The notes below the pieces were generated by a model. The model did not search any database and was not told the origin of the DNA. It saw only the letters and a program-made list of their open reading frames with translations. From contig CP126201.1 in the NCBI GenBank assembly GCA_030272155.1, forward strand, positions 4,574,501 to 4,638,500: a stretch of 64,000 nucleotides of DNA. Direction: 5' to 3'. Made by a program: the position numbers and the translations under genes. The DNA is from Tetradesmus obliquus (taxonomy: Eukaryota > Chlorophyta > Chlorophyceae > Sphaeropleales > Scenedesmaceae). Of this stretch, positions 49,530 through 62,276 are shown piece after piece (the stretch's first letter is position 1; every line of letters starts with the position of its first letter).

Positions 49530-50886
49530 CTATGTTCCATGCTGGCCACCTGCTGTTGCTGCTGGCCCCATCGCCCGCAGCGCGGCTGGGTCTGCCTGCT
49601 GCAGTGCCGCCCGCAGCCGCATGATCTCCCGCTGGTACGTCACACTGGCGGTGGCCATGTAGTGCTGCAGGCAGCAGCAGCAGCAGCAGCGGCGACAACA
49701 TGGCAACACACGATAAGCCATGTGCTAAACATGCAACGCGAGCGGCGTATCCACAGTCACTGCAGTCATAACAGTCACTGCAGTCATGACAACGACACAG
49801 TCATGCAGCAGCTGCCGCGCTGCTGCAAAATACATGCATGCCATGCGATGACAGCGAAGTTTCATCATTGAGCTGGCACGTGACAGCAGCAGGAACGTAA
49901 GAATGCTGCCAACAGCTGCTGCAATGCCATGGACACTGCCAACGCAGCAGGGGCGCGCTGCTCAACACAGCCAGCCATGCTCAACACAGCCAGCCAGCCA
50001 ACCAGCCAGCTGGCCAGCCGCGCACCTGCAGGTGTGCCAGTTGCTCCTCCGCCATCACTGCACGCGACTCACACAACTGCAGGGCAAGCAGCAGCCAGCC
50101 AGCACCAAGTTGAGAAGCAACAAGCAGCATGCAAGGGAGAGCAAGGGGGCACAGCGGCAGAGCTGGCGCATTCAGCTGGACATCCTAGAGCATCTGGTGC
50201 GAGGCAATGCATGCTGTCACGGCAGAAGTGTGCATAATAGAAGCTACAGCAGCCCACCTTCAGTTGCCGCTCTAGGTCCAGCTGTGTGTTGAGCGTGAAC
50301 TCCTTGAGCTGCTTGCGCAGCGCAGCAGGACCATCCGCAGCTGCAGCAGCAGCTGCTGCTGCTGTGCTGCCAGCAGCTGCAGCTCGAGCGCTTGAGCCGC
50401 CTGCTGCTGCTGCTGAGGCTGCTGTCACTCTTAGCTGCTGGTTCTCTGCCCGAAGCTGCAAGCAGCACAAAAGAGCGCAGCGCAAGACACAGCACGTCAG
50501 ATTTTCAAGCACCAGCCGGTGGTAGAAGCGAGGGCAAGTGTTCAGGGTGTGTCGCGCTTACTACAAGAAAAACCAGACTAACTTGCACAAAGCCTCGGAC
50601 AGCCCCTGGCAGCGATGCCCATGCGCCGATCGACAGCGCCAGCTGTGTCACATACTCTTTTCTCTGGAGCAGTGTACTGGCCCACCTTGCAGCAGCACCA
50701 GCACACACCTGTGCAAGTTGCTCTCGCAGCACATCAACGCCAGGCTGGCCCACATCGCTGCCGGTGCGCCTCAGCTGCTGCTGCTGCTGCTGCATCAGGC
50801 CCAGGGCAGGCAGCCGCGCCTTGAGCCGGTCTATCTCCTGCCGCAGGCGGCTGTTCTCAAGCTGCAGTGATGCAGAGGCACCCCCT

Positions 50887-50931
<45 letters not shown>

Positions 50932-53900
50932 GGTCATGCTGGCACCCCAAGAGAAGCAGTGTGGCGGGCAAAGGCTCCAGGTGGCATCATCAGCCGCAGC
51001 ATGCTGTCACAATCAACTGCCGCGTTGAACGACATGCAGCAATTCTGCTAAGCTAGATTGTGCGGCAATGTATGCATTGCACACTGATGCTGCTCGCTGC
51101 AGCAGCAGGGGCAGAGCAATGGGCTGCGCAGCTCACTCACCGTCTGCTGCTGGCCCCTGCTTGCCCAGCTTGCCTGCCCCAGCAGCCCCCAAGGTGTCCC
51201 ACTCCAGCTGCCGCACCTGCACACAGGTGGCAGGTGGAAGCTTAGCTGGGTTGGCTATTGCCGATCAGTACGTTGCTGGGAGTGTTTCATAGTCACAAAG
51301 AAGGTCTTGTGCAGTACTTTGACAAATGGATCTGGTGTTCTGGGCCGCCTTGGTTTGGCAAGCATAGCTTGCAAGCTGCATATCCCAGATCTGTCTGCCG
51401 CGCCGTACTGCAGCCAGCTCTCAGCTGCACTGGCTACCCCTTTGACTCAGCAGCTGGCTTGATACAAAGTGGACGAGTGGAGCTATCACATCAAGATCAT
51501 CACAAGAATTGGAATGGATGAATGAGTAGGGGACCCTAGAGCTACGCGTGGTGCGTGCACACTTGACACCCGCGTAGGTTAAGGAAGGGGACGTGTGTGG
51601 CCAAGAACTGGTAACAGACGCATGCTGCAGCCCCACCTTGAGCCCAGCCAGTGTGGCCTCCAGTGCTGCCACCTTGTTCTGCTGCCGCTGCAGCGCCTGG
51701 CGGTCAGACTCGTCATCAGCCCTGAGGGGACAGGCAGTACGCAGCAGGCATCATCATCATCAATCTACCGGTAAACACACACAACCGGCAGGCAGCAGGC
51801 AGTGCTTGCTCAAACCACAACTATGCTGTGACAGCAGCAGTAGCAGCTACTGCTCAGTACTCTTACTACCTACCGAATGATGTCCTCAAGTGTGCCTCCC
51901 AGCACTGCGTCCTCATGTGCCACTCTCGGCGGGCCGCTGCCAGCGCTGCTTGGCCACTCGTCATGCAGCTTGTAGCGCAGCGCCCGGTAGCCGCCGTACA
52001 GCTGCCGCAGCCGCCGCCGCAGCGCGGCGTGGCGGGACGACAGCGCGTCCACGTCACGGCGCGCCTCCGCCACTGAGTCGCTGCACACCTGTGTGAATAT
52101 CAAAATATCACACACAGGCCAGGAGATAAACCGATGCACGCCAGTGACAGGTTGTCCTGCACAGGTGATACTATACTAGTACCCGCAGGTGATGCCCGCA
52201 CAGCCAGTGGATGTTTGGATGCCACCTTAGCAACAGAGTCGCACACACGTGCGGATGCTGCAATTACGTGCGGTGGAGTACCACATTCACAGGTGAGCAT
52301 GTCTGCGTGTATATACAGGCACAGAGTGCTGCTGGCGCAGGCTCACCTGCACCACCTCATCCATGTAGCGCACGAGGCGAGCCAGCAGCTCATCGGGGCT
52401 CACAGCCAGCATGTGCTCAGGGTCACTGCGGGAGCAGCAGCAGCAGCAGCAATGGCAGCAAAGGCATCACATACTGGTGTTGCTATCTTACAAAGCAACA
52501 TGTGTCCGGTCACAGCGTGAGCCGCAGCAGCAGCAACGGCAGCCAGCACTAGACCAATTGGCTCCACTCCATGCATAGTCCCCAGCCAATGCATGCATTG
52601 GCTACTCCATCGCTGCCGTAACCCTCACCCTGCCGCCAGTGTGACCCGCTGCGCCAGCTCAGCCACCTCCCTTGCTGCTGCTGACTCGTGCATGGGCAAG
52701 TCGCAACAAAACCACCAATACAACACTGGTTTGCTGAACCGCTGCCGTCATGCTTACCCTGCCGCCAGCGCCACGCGTTGCGCCAGCTCAGCCACCTCCC
52801 TGGCCGCTGCTGACTCATGCATGGGCAAATCGCAACAAACCCACCATTACAACACTGCTTAACCGCTGCCATACTGCTCACCCTGCCGCCAGTGCGACCT
52901 GCTGCGCCAGCTCAGCCACCTCCCGTTCCGCTGCCTCCATCTTGCGCTTCAGCAGGTCCCGCGCTGTGTCTGCCGCTGCTGACTTATGCATGCAACGAAA
53001 CCAACATTTTAAAAATGCGTTTGCAGCCGCTGCTGCCGTGCTCACCCTGCTGCCAGCGCCGCCCGCTGCGCCAGCTCAGGCACCTGCATGTTTGCATCTC
53101 TATTGCTGCCCGATACTCCATCAATCGCTGCCATACTGCTCACCCTGCCGCCAGCGCCGCCCGCTGCGCCAGCTCAGCCACCTCCCGTGCTGCTGCCTCC
53201 ATCTTGCGCTTCAGCAGACCCCGGGCTGTGTCTGCAGCCTCCTGGCTGGCGGCACGCGCAGCCTGTGCTGCCTCCAGCTGCTGCTGCAGCTCACCCAGCT
53301 GCGACTCCAGCTCAGCGCTGCGGCGCTCCTGCAAACATGGTCAGTGAAGAGACGCAAGTGGGGCGTGACAAGGGAGCAGCCAGAACATCGGCAAGTGCTG
53401 AAGATAGGCTGCAGCTCACCCAGCTGCGACTCGAGCTCTGCGCTTCGGCGCTCTTGCATTGTGGTCGGAACACAAAGGTCAATGTTTGATGGTGTTCCAT
53501 TTCTGCTTTCTGATCTCAGGCCACGCGCTCATCCTGTTGTGGCTCATACGGGCTAAGATTGCGCCAGGATCCACATGTGACTACTTTTTCTCCAATTAAA
53601 GGCAGGATGATGATGATGGCCTTGGCAAGCATATGTTAGGTAGTGGTGCAGGCAGGCTTCAGCCAGAACATTAGCCTTGCGACACACCCGTGCGTGTTTC
53701 AGCTGGTGCTAGCAGCGGAGCATGATGCAGCTGCGATCAGAGTCGACCTTTGCCATAGCCGTGCCGCCAGATCAACCCTGGCAACCGTCTGCCATTACAC
53801 GTAATCTGCGTGCTGCTGCATGTCACCGACATCCCCAACTGCTCACTCACCTGCTGCTTGAGCTGCCGCTGCAGCTGCAGCCGCACTTCAGTCAGGCTGA

Positions 53901-55131
53901 CCTTGCTGCTGCTGCTGCTGCCGCCAGCAGCACTGCTGGCCGCTGCTGCCGCCTGCCGGGAGCGAATAGCAGCAGCCACAGCAGAGGCTGACCTAGCCCC
54001 GCTGCTGTTGCCATACGCTGCTGCTGCTGTCGCGCCATTTGCACTGCTGCTGTCTTGGAAGTCGTCTGTGTCAACTAACAAGGCGCTGGCATCACCTGCA
54101 CAGCACAAAGAAAGCAGAGCACGGCGCAGCACAGTAAGGTGCTGACAACTGCTTGCATGCTGACGATGTCAGCTGCCGTCCCTATCATCATGACAGCTGC
54201 AGCTGAACAGCCAGTCCACAGCTGTAGACACACAAGCAAATGCACCCGCCAGCAGCTGGCGCGCCGCTGTGCTGGTGCCGCAGCTCACCTGCTGCTGCTG
54301 CTTCCAGTGCCGCCAGCAGCTGGTTCAGCCGCCGCACCTCAGCTTGCTGCACAGATGACTGCAAAGGCACAGGGAGGGGGGAATGCGAGGGCGTAAGCAG
54401 CTGTGTGAACTCTTCACGTCACAAACATGCACGATGCATACAGCCAGCAAGAGCTCGACAGGACTCTCTTGCATACTTTATGATACTGAGCACTAGCAGG
54501 ACCCTCTGCAGCACCAAACCCTCCAAAACCTCCCCCTATGAGCCTCTCGTTGGCTCCTGATCAGGGGTTCACTCCTTGGTTGACTGGAATGTGTAACACA
54601 ACGCAACAGAACAAATCCCACCTGTTCTTTCTCAGCCTCCAGCTGCCGCTGCAGCCTCGCCTCACTGTCAGCTGCCATCCGCAGCTGCCCCGCCAGCCTG
54701 TCTCGCTCGTCCTTCAAAGCAGCGTGGTCCTCAGCGCGCACGTGGTGCTCCAGTCGGCCGGATTCCAGCTCCAGAATGCGCTGCTCAAGTTGAAACCTGG
54801 AAGCAGCAGCAGCAGCAGCAACAGCAGCAGTGGATGTCAGTGGTGCTCCAGGCGGCCCGACTCCAGCTCCAGGATGCGCTGCTCCAGCTGGAACCTGACA
54901 GCAGCAGCAGCAGCAGCAGCAGCAGCACCAGCACCAGCAACAGCAGCAGCAGCAGTAGATGTCAGTAGTGCTCCAGCCGGCCAGACTCCAGCTCCAGGAT
55001 GCGCTGCTCCAACTGGAACCTGGCAGCAGCAGCAGCAGCAACAGCAGCAGCACCAGCACCAGCAGCAGTAGATGTCAGTAGTGCTCCAGCCGGCCCGATT
55101 CCAGCTCCAGGATGCGCTGCTCCAGCTGGAA

Positions 55132-55185
<54 letters not shown>

Positions 55186-55271
55186 AGCAGCAACAGCACC
55201 AGCAGCAGTAGATGTCAGTAGTGCTCCAGCCGGCCCGATTCTAGCTCCAGGATGCGCTGCTCCAGCTGGAA

Positions 55272-55329
<58 letters not shown>

Positions 55330-57215
55330 CAGCAGCAGCAGGCTGGCAATATGCGCAACATGTATTTGTGCACATAGCCTGGCCCAGATGAATGATGTGC
55401 TGCTGAGTGCAATTACAGGTAGAGCAGGGCTGCTTGTCCTCGTTGGCTTTGATCTGCAGGTCTACCAACAAAAAAACATGCACTCTTTGGGAAGGGGACT
55501 GACAGATTCGCATGGTGATGGCCACAATTGTGCCGACTGCACCCCCCTGTTATTGTGTTTGGTTAAGCTGGCTTGGCCTTGCGCTCACTTGGTGTTAACC
55601 CACGCCTGCTTATCCTCATTGGCCTCCATTTGGGAGTTCAACAGCACGAAATACGAACTACATGGTTTGTTCTCGCTAAACCCAAACCCCTAAACGGTTG
55701 ACACTCACTTGGTGTTGGCCCAGGCCTGCTTGTCCTCATTGGCTTCCATCTGGAAGTCAATCAGCGCCCGGGACACCTCCAGCCGCTGCTCCTCAGCCCT
55801 GTAGCAACACAAACACACACAGGGGCACTGTGGTTGGCAAACCAAGGTGTGCAGGACCTTCACTTGATCATTGCACCTCCAGCTGCTGCTCCTCAGCCCT
55901 ACAGCGCAAAACGCATTGGAACACTGCGGTTGGGGTACGCTGAGTGAGCAAAGTGCGCTCTCAAACAATACACCGCCAGCCGCTGCTCCCCAGGCTTGCA
56001 GCACAGCACAAACAGCTAGCAAAGAGTTTTTCAATCACATTTGCTTCAGAGTGGTCAGCACAGACAGTGAGAGTGCCAATGCAGCTAGGGTGCACACGGC
56101 GTGCATCGGCACCCAGCGTGTATTTGGCGCGCAGCACCTGCACAGCATATACTTTGCACACAGCTTTTGCACACAGCATGTGTTTGGCGCACACAATTTG
56201 CACACAGCATGGTGCACACAGCGCACCTCACGAGCGCCTCCTGCAGCTCAGCCTTCTCCCGCAGCTCGTCAGCGCTGGCTAGCATGCATGCATTCCACGG
56301 CTGATGCCGTTTCACCAACAGCAAGGGCAGGCATCAGACAAGGACTGTGCATGTCAGCATGCTGGTGCTCACACGATATGCAGAGCAGCACGATGCCGCA
56401 TGCCAGGATACAGCGCATAGACGCCATGCACCAACGTGCAACGAGCGTCAAAGTTTTGCCGCACCTCACGAGCGCCTCCTGCAGCTCCGCCTTCTCCCGC
56501 AGCTCGTCAGCGCCAGACTCCTTCAGCCGCGCCAGACGCGCAGCCAGCGCCGCCTTCTCGCCTGCAAGGCGACCAAAGAATGCTGTCAGACAGACGATTC
56601 ATGCCGCAATGCCGCGCTGAGCGGCCAGCCGCGCAGCCAGTGCAGCGAGTGCAGCCTTCTCGCCTGCACAGGGTGCCATTGAAGCAGCACACCATGCAGC
56701 AGCTCTGATGAGGCGCAGCACTAATCAGGTGCAGCCGTTGCTGGCTTGAGTGTGGGCTGGCGTTCCTAAGTGCTGCGACACCCCCAGGCTGTCGAGTAGC
56801 CCCAGCCCGCTCAGCCCCACCTGCCAGTGCCGCCTTCTCCTCCCGCTCCTCCAGCAAGCGAGCCTCCAAGTCACGCAGCTGGCAGCAGCCGGCAGCAGCA
56901 CACAGAAGAACATTCAGCAGCGTTGCCAAGGGGCGTCAGGCTCGACAGGGTGGATGCTGGTAAGGCTCGGAATATGGTGTGCCGACTCAGGATGCTGAAG
57001 ACAGTCAGATGAACATGTGTGCCATGCTGCCTGTGCGTGGCCTGTACCTGATTATGCCAGTAGCCCCAACTTCAGATGATGCACGCAACACTATAAACAC
57101 AGATCTGTACTAAGTTTTGGGGCGCACCAACCTTGGCAATGTTGATGGCCATGTCATTTGGGTCGCCCTCTGCGGGTGCCGCCCTCAGCTGGTCCCGCAG
57201 CGTCTCACGGTCCTC
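49530..57215 (-). CDS. Long coiled-coil protein, 5' end unresolved
   Basis: Sixteen exons are phase-consistent and give 669 C-terminal residues: 57132-57215, 56821-56878, 56465-56561, 55709-55798, 54622-54796, 54289-54358, 53851-54095, 53144-53328, 52347-52425, 51874-52088, 51637-51721, 51141-51216, 50709-50884, 50258-50455, 50026-50067, 49530-49664 (stop TAG). Most exons encode heptad-type helix, for example LRDLEARLLEEREEKAALAG, RLAGQLRMAADSEARLQRQL, LESQLGELQQQLEAAQAAR and LQLENSRLRQEIDRLKARL. A Ser/Ala-rich linker encoded by 53851-54095 breaks the coil. No motor or enzyme domain is seen. A structural role at centriole, cilium or cytoskeleton is a guess. Several exon edges are duplicated in the introns, so splice choice at 53144, 54796, 55709 and 56465 is uncertain. 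The start codon exon should lie between 57216 and 58302. Confidence 0.65.
52624..53143 (-). repeat. Donor ladder: four echoes of a coiled-coil exon tail
   Basis: The end of exon 53144-53328 (GAGGTGGCTGAGCTGGCGCA..GCGGCAGG|GTGAGC) recurs with donors after 53046, 52882, 52758 and 52629. All four keep a GT (GTGAGC, GTGAGC, GTAAGC, GTGAGG) and up to about 95 bp of coding-like sequence (MEAA.REVAELAQ.VALAAG). The exon head is also echoed at about 53415-53459. Confidence 0.85.
54797..55330 (-). repeat. Acceptor ladder: four echoes of a coiled-coil exon head
   Basis: The head of exon 54622-54796 (AG|GTTTCAACTTGAGCAGCGC, KFQLEQRILELESGRLEH) is repeated with acceptors at 54894, 55019, 55132 and 55272. 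Each copy has about 50 bp of exon-like sequence preceded by a (CAG)n tract. The upstream copies run into an in-frame TGA (EHY-stop) and have no nearby donor, so only the 54796 acceptor extends into the full exon. Confidence 0.85.
55425..55640 (-). repeat. Echoes of coiled-coil exon 55709-55798 tail
   Basis: The end of the exon (ATGGAAGCCAATGAGGACAA..AACACCAA|GTGAGTG) recurs, degraded, at about 55585-55640 (still with GTGAGC) and about 55425-55470. Confidence 0.7.
56221..56275 (-). repeat. Echo of coiled-coil exon 56465-56561 tail
   Basis: GCTGACGAGCTGCGGGAGAA..GCGCTCGTGAG|GTGCGC is repeated 238 bp along the transcript with its GT donor. The head of the same exon (GCGAGAAGGCTGCACT) is echoed at about 56626-56663 after a CAG acceptor. 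Confidence 0.8.
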
Positions 57216-58302
57216 CTGAGGATGCAAAGCAGGAGTTCACAGCAGGAGTTCACAGTGAGATTTCATGGCGAGAAGTCACAGCTATCAATCCAGTGGGAGA
57301 TAAAGCCACAATGATGGTGCACAATAGGAGTTCACAGCTATAGTCACAGTGACAGCTTGAGGGTGAAGTGGGAGCTTGTACTGTATACACGCGTGAGCAG
57401 CCCACAAGAGCCCTGAGCACGATCACGCTATGGCACCAGGGCACGTTGGTTGAGGGTTGATGTAGCAGGGGTTACGTTTTCGCTTTGGTTGCCGTGATTG
57501 GTGTGGTAAGGTGTGGTGTGGTGTGGTGTTACATCTGCAACCGGTCATGCTGCACGATTAAACTACACATGCACAAATGCACCAATGTTAGTTCACAAAA
57601 ACACAGGCACCACACTGCAGATGCATCAACGTGCGAGTGTGGCTGCCAGTACTTGAACAAAGGGTCATCAGGCCTAACACGCCCATGCTGCAGCACAAGG
57701 ATGGCTGCTGGGAGAATGCCATCCAACAGCATACTGCCACCCTTGCACTCGAATAACCACAGCACATCCGCCCAATCATTAAAACCATAAACGCACAACC
57801 AGCAACACACTGCAGGTGCGCCATAATCGTGTTAGAACTGTTGGGTTGCATGGTGCATTTGATCGGTTGGGATGCGCCAACCGCCAAGCAGATAACGAGC
57901 TGAAGCCCAACAGGGCATCAGCAAGATACATACTTCCATAACAGCTGGCCAGAAGCAGGCTCTGAGTTCACCAAAGACAGTTGGCTTGTTATGCAGACGC
58001 CAAGCATGCAGCAACAGAAAGTCAAACATGTGCACTCAACCTTGCAGCGATTGCAGGCAACCTTTTGGATTGCTGGGCCCCATGCAGCAGCACAGGCTGA
58101 AAGCACACACCCCAATGACACAGCAGCACCCAGCAGCAGCTCCTTCTGCTGCACTCTCTATGCTGAGTCAGCAGCAGCGCCTGTCATGCTGCCGCTACGT
58201 AGGCGCCGAAACCTGTACTGCTGCAGCTGCATGCTGCTGCTGAGATCCACCAGCTGCCTCCGCTGCTGCTGCTGCAGTTACTAGCGTTTCCATCCCACAG
58301 CA
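57216..58302. other. Region that should hold the coiled-coil gene's 5' end
   Basis: About 1.1 kb between the strictosidine-synthase-like stop and the first certain coiled-coil exon. A reverse-strand segment near 58190-58265 (QQRRQLVDLSSSMQLQQYR) looks exon-like but its phase does not join either neighbour. A 31-codon reverse stretch near 58060-58150 is another candidate. Short direct repeats (AGGAGTTCACAG) lie at 57229-57252 and 57327-57338. No start codon could be fixed. Confidence 0.4.
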
Positions 58303-61300
58303 TCAGCTGCTGCTTGGCGCAGCCTCATTCACTTCTGATCCATCAGGCGGCAAGTCTGCCAGATTGATGCAGCTGACATACTCGCCTGCATAGGCACAAT
58401 CACAAGACAAGAGCAGCAGCAACAGCACATGGCACGGTGAACTAGCCGCAGCTGTTGCAAACAGCGGCAGCCGCAGGTGCTTTCACAACAGCTGCAAGCA
58501 GGCGAGGCACTAATCAGGATACAACGTGCACCTGCAAGCTGCAGAATACAAACAAGGCAATAAACATGCGGCCTTCAAGGCAGCCAAAGAGCTCCACCCA
58601 GTACGCCAACGCATGCTAAGATGCAGTAATTGAATGCATGCGTGAGCGTGTTTCTGTGTACAGGTGTGTGCCTGTAAACACTCCAAACAAGCCGGGCCTC
58701 CTCACCTCCCAAGTTGCCAAAGTACAGGCGGCCGCCTGCCTCATGCGCTGAGGGCACCTTGCTGGCAGTCTCGCCCTTGAGGTCAGCCAGCCACTGCAGC
58801 ACAGCAGCACGGCACATCACACACATGCATGTCAAAGCCAGGGCTATAGCTGGGGCCCGTGTGAATGTTTCGAACATCTACGCAAAGCATGCGCGCATGC
58901 CACACTGTTCCTGGAGCATGCTGTCCAACACAAGACCGCAGATGTTCAGCACAAGATGCCAATGCTGCTGCGCACACCAATAGGTGAGCTGCTCACACAA
59001 ACCTGCTCATGTTTCAAAAAAGCAGAGCGCGATAGAGAGCAGGCCTTGCACAGGCTCACACACACCCCCTACATCACACGGCAGCGTTGACGCATGATGT
59101 GCACTGCCTGCACTGCCTCCTGTGCCTCACCTGCAGCAGCTTGCCCTGCTCAGACACCTTGAGCACTGCACCCCAGGTGGGCACCTGCAGCATGCACAGA
59201 TCGGCAAACATACCAGCAGCAGCAGCAGCAGCAGCGCTGCAGGAGTCAGGGTGAGTCAGGGTGAGTCCTGATGGAGGAGTGCATGCACCCAAATACAGCC
59301 ACAACAATACAGCACCCAGGTGACCGCAAGGCATGCAACATGATCAAGCACATGTCAGTTTTGCTCCCAGCCTGCATGGGCCACCCACCTGCAGCCGTAT
59401 GTTCTCCGGGATATGCCCCAGGATGCCTCGCACCAGAGCTGACCCAAAGCATTATGCCCCAAATTATGCCCCATGGGCAGTACTCCCGGCACATGCGACT
59501 TGCCCGCTAATGACCCAAAATATGGCACCCACCTGTGGCCGCATGTTCTCTGGGATATGCCCCAGGATGCCCCGCACAAGCGCTGACCCAAACCATTTGG
59601 TGATGGGAGGGATATTTGACACCAGGGCGATCCAAAAAGATGTGTTGTCGTGGCTGCGGCTGATGCCGTCTGGCGTGCCTGGCAGGCCGTCAATCAGCAC
59701 CTCACTGAAGCCAGCCCGGGGGTGCGGCGGCAGCCACACCCTGCAGGAAGTTGTGTAGGGCAGCAAGCAGCAGCAGCAGGCAGCGCAGCGCGTGCAGGTT
59801 TAGCGTCAAGAAAAGCTACCTAGTATGCCGGCGTTGCGCATTTCGGCTGAAGCCTGCTCTTGCTGTTTGCTGTTGTCTGGGGCTCGTGCAATTGCCGAAC
59901 ACTGTCGGTGGTGATAGGCAGCTGGTGGTGATGATGATAGGCGTGGTGGTGGTGGTGGTGGTGGTGGTGATGATGATAGGCAGCTGGTGATGATAGGCAG
60001 CTCGCATGATCAGCACAGCATGCACTTGGCTCGGCAACTCCGCTTCTCAAAACAGTATCTAGGCTGCACTCACTTGAGCACGCGCAGGCGGTCTGTCTCG
60101 CACACAGCCGCATACGTGCCGTCAGCTGACACAGCAACGCCGTTGGAGTAGTAGAACTCGTGGCTGATGACGTGCGTGGTCCTGTTGTGGGGGTAATAGG
60201 CCAGCAGCCGGCCCTTGGGAAGGCCCTGGCGGCAGCAGCAGGGGACCGCAGCAGAAGAAGGCGGCAAGAACGCAAAGATGACCGAACAACAGTGATGGCT
60301 GAAGAGTGGTGTAGCTAAATGAAAAAATCAGCAAGAGCATGTGCCAGTACCCCAGAAATACACGGGCCGTGTTCACCAGCGCTGGTGGTATGCTCGCTAC
60401 CGCTGGCACATGCAGATGCAGATGCGGTTTCAGTCCATGCGTCGAAACCCTGCTCTCGGCAACACCAGGTGCCAAAGACAGCAACTGGCTGCCGAGCGCA
60501 TCACCATACCTGCAGCATTCCAAGCGCCCAGCCCTTGACTGTGTCATAGTAGCCAGGCTTGCCCACGATGGATATAATGTGTGTTACATTGTTGTTATGT
60601 TGGGCATTCCGGTGCGGATGTACATCCACGGAGTCCGTAAAGTAGATGGTGCCATCTGGCGCAATGTCCAGGTCATTGGTGTAGCTCAGCGGCGTGTTGG
60701 GGTACATTGGGGATGATGCGCTCACGCGGTTGGCCAGAATGACAACCTTGTGGGTGCCTGCCTCAAGCATGATGAGGCCCTGAACCAGCAGCAGAAACAG
60801 CAGCAGCAGCAGCAGCAGCATGGTTGTAAGCGCTCATGTTATCTGTTGCTGCATGCACACATCCAGCTAACATCCAGAGCATGGTGCTTCTGCTGCTGCT
60901 GTCATCTAACAGCAACGCCGGGCTGCCCTCTACCAGCTGTTGCATCACGTGGGCCGTATATCACCCTTAACGGCCCGCCTAATAATCAGTCACTCAATCA
61001 CGAACAACAGCACTCTCGCCGCACCTTGAATGCGTCGCAGATGATGAGGTTGCCGTGCGCGTCGTACTGCGCCCCCAGCGGCCTGCCAGGGCCCAGGTGG
61101 GCGATGGCTGTGGGGCGCAGCACCATTGAACCATCATCTTGCTGCAGGGCCTCCCTGACAGCACCGTATCGGTCAAGCATGATGAACCTGCCATCGAGCG
61201 CCATAGTTACTGACTCTGCAGCAGCAGCAGCAGCAGCAGCAGCAGAGCGGAAGTTGTTTGGGTGCGACAGCAGGGTGCATTGACAGTTGATGCTGCTGGG

Positions 61301-62276
61301 TCACTGCAGGTGCTGCAGGCAATCCTGCTGCTGCTGCCGCTGCTGCTGCTGGCATGCCTAGCCTGCTGGTAGGTGACACTTTGTCAGCAGCAGTAGCTGC
61401 TGCTGCTGCATGCAACAGTGTTCCCACTGCCATACTGGTCAGCTGCTTATCCACGGTCTGGCAGCAAGACAAGTCGATGCCAGCTACCTGATGCTATATG
61501 CCAAGCACTGCATCACATGTATACAGCCCAGCCTGCAGCAGCAATGCACAGGGCCTCCGGCTTCATGCTCTGCTGCTGGTGCTTCCTGCTGCTGCAATGT
61601 GGCAGCTGTCGCACAACTCCTGCTGCTGCCGCTGCAGCACCAGTGTCCACTGCCTGCTGCTGGCTGCAGTGCAGCATACAACGCAGCATCCCTGCTGCTC
61701 ACCAGAGCCTGATATCTGCCCCTCAAACAGCCGCGTCGCATTGAGTTTGGTTCTGACCTGATACTTGCCCTGCAGTGCACACCACAGCACGGCATTTGCT
61801 GGGCTTTTGTGACAGGCACAGAAGTACACAGCAGGCGGCATACCTGCACATGGTTACACCTGCTTGCACACAGTCACGCCTGCTGCACTGCTACTGTTGT
61901 CACTGCTGCTGCAGACATACAACATAGTAGGTGAATGCTTGATTCTGCCTCCGTTGACATACAACATCCATTCCCCCTACCTTGTCTAGTGGTTGTGCCT
62001 TCCAGGGATAGACATGTGCTGGCACTGGGTGTGCATACTGCTCCACTGCTGGGTAAGGCAGCGGTAGCTTGATCCATCCTGCTGGCACATTTTCACGGGT
62101 GAAATACTATTCGAGAGACTGTGGCGTACTCGAGCATGCTGCTGCTGCCCGGTTGGGCCGTGCCCGGTGCCAACCGACTGCTGCTCATGCTGACCTGCTT
62201 GAATGCCCAGCCATAGGTAGGCGAAGCCCAACCACAACAGCTTCCAAAGCGGGTTCGATCTCGGCATACTATGCAT
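58303..62276 (-). CDS. Strictosidine-synthase-like / APMAP-type beta-propeller membrane protein
   Basis: Ten exons in phase give 431 aa: 62195-62276, 61981-62081, 61703-61769, 61025-61215, 60510-60779, 60074-60225, 59533-59740, 59131-59184, 58706-58793, 58303-58385. Residues about 7-28 form a signal anchor (NPLWKLLWLGFAYLWLGIQA). The family's propeller motifs then appear in order: GRPLGAQYDAHGNLIICDAF, YTNDLDIAPDGTIYFTDS, YYSNGVAVSADG, LPGTPDGISR..FWIAL, and GGRLYFGNLGGEYVSCINL. This family of six-bladed propellers includes plant SSL proteins and animal APMAP. Most members are not strictosidine synthases, and substrate is unknown; hydrolase activity on esters or lactones is sometimes proposed. 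Location is probably ER or secretory with a lumenal propeller. The last exon is short, and an alternative continuation past 58303 cannot be excluded. Confidence 0.85.
59389..59440 (-). repeat. Echo of strictosidine-synthase-like exon 7 tail
   Basis: The end of exon 59533-59740 (ALVRGILGHIPENMRPQ|GTGGGT) is repeated 144 bp along the transcript as ALVRGILGHIPENIRLQ|GTGGGT, again with a good donor. Confidence 0.85.
59943..59985. repeat. (GGT)n / (GAT)n microsatellite
   Basis: About nine GGT units followed by GAT units inside an intron; GATAGGCAGCTGGTG is also repeated in tandem around 59934-60003. Confidence 0.85.

Noticed and set aside
49530..57215. Identification of the coiled-coil protein as CEP290
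   Set aside because: A short DP..MA.N.AK motif and the order of a few segments are reminiscent of CEP290, but coiled coils match by chance and the predicted size is far too small.
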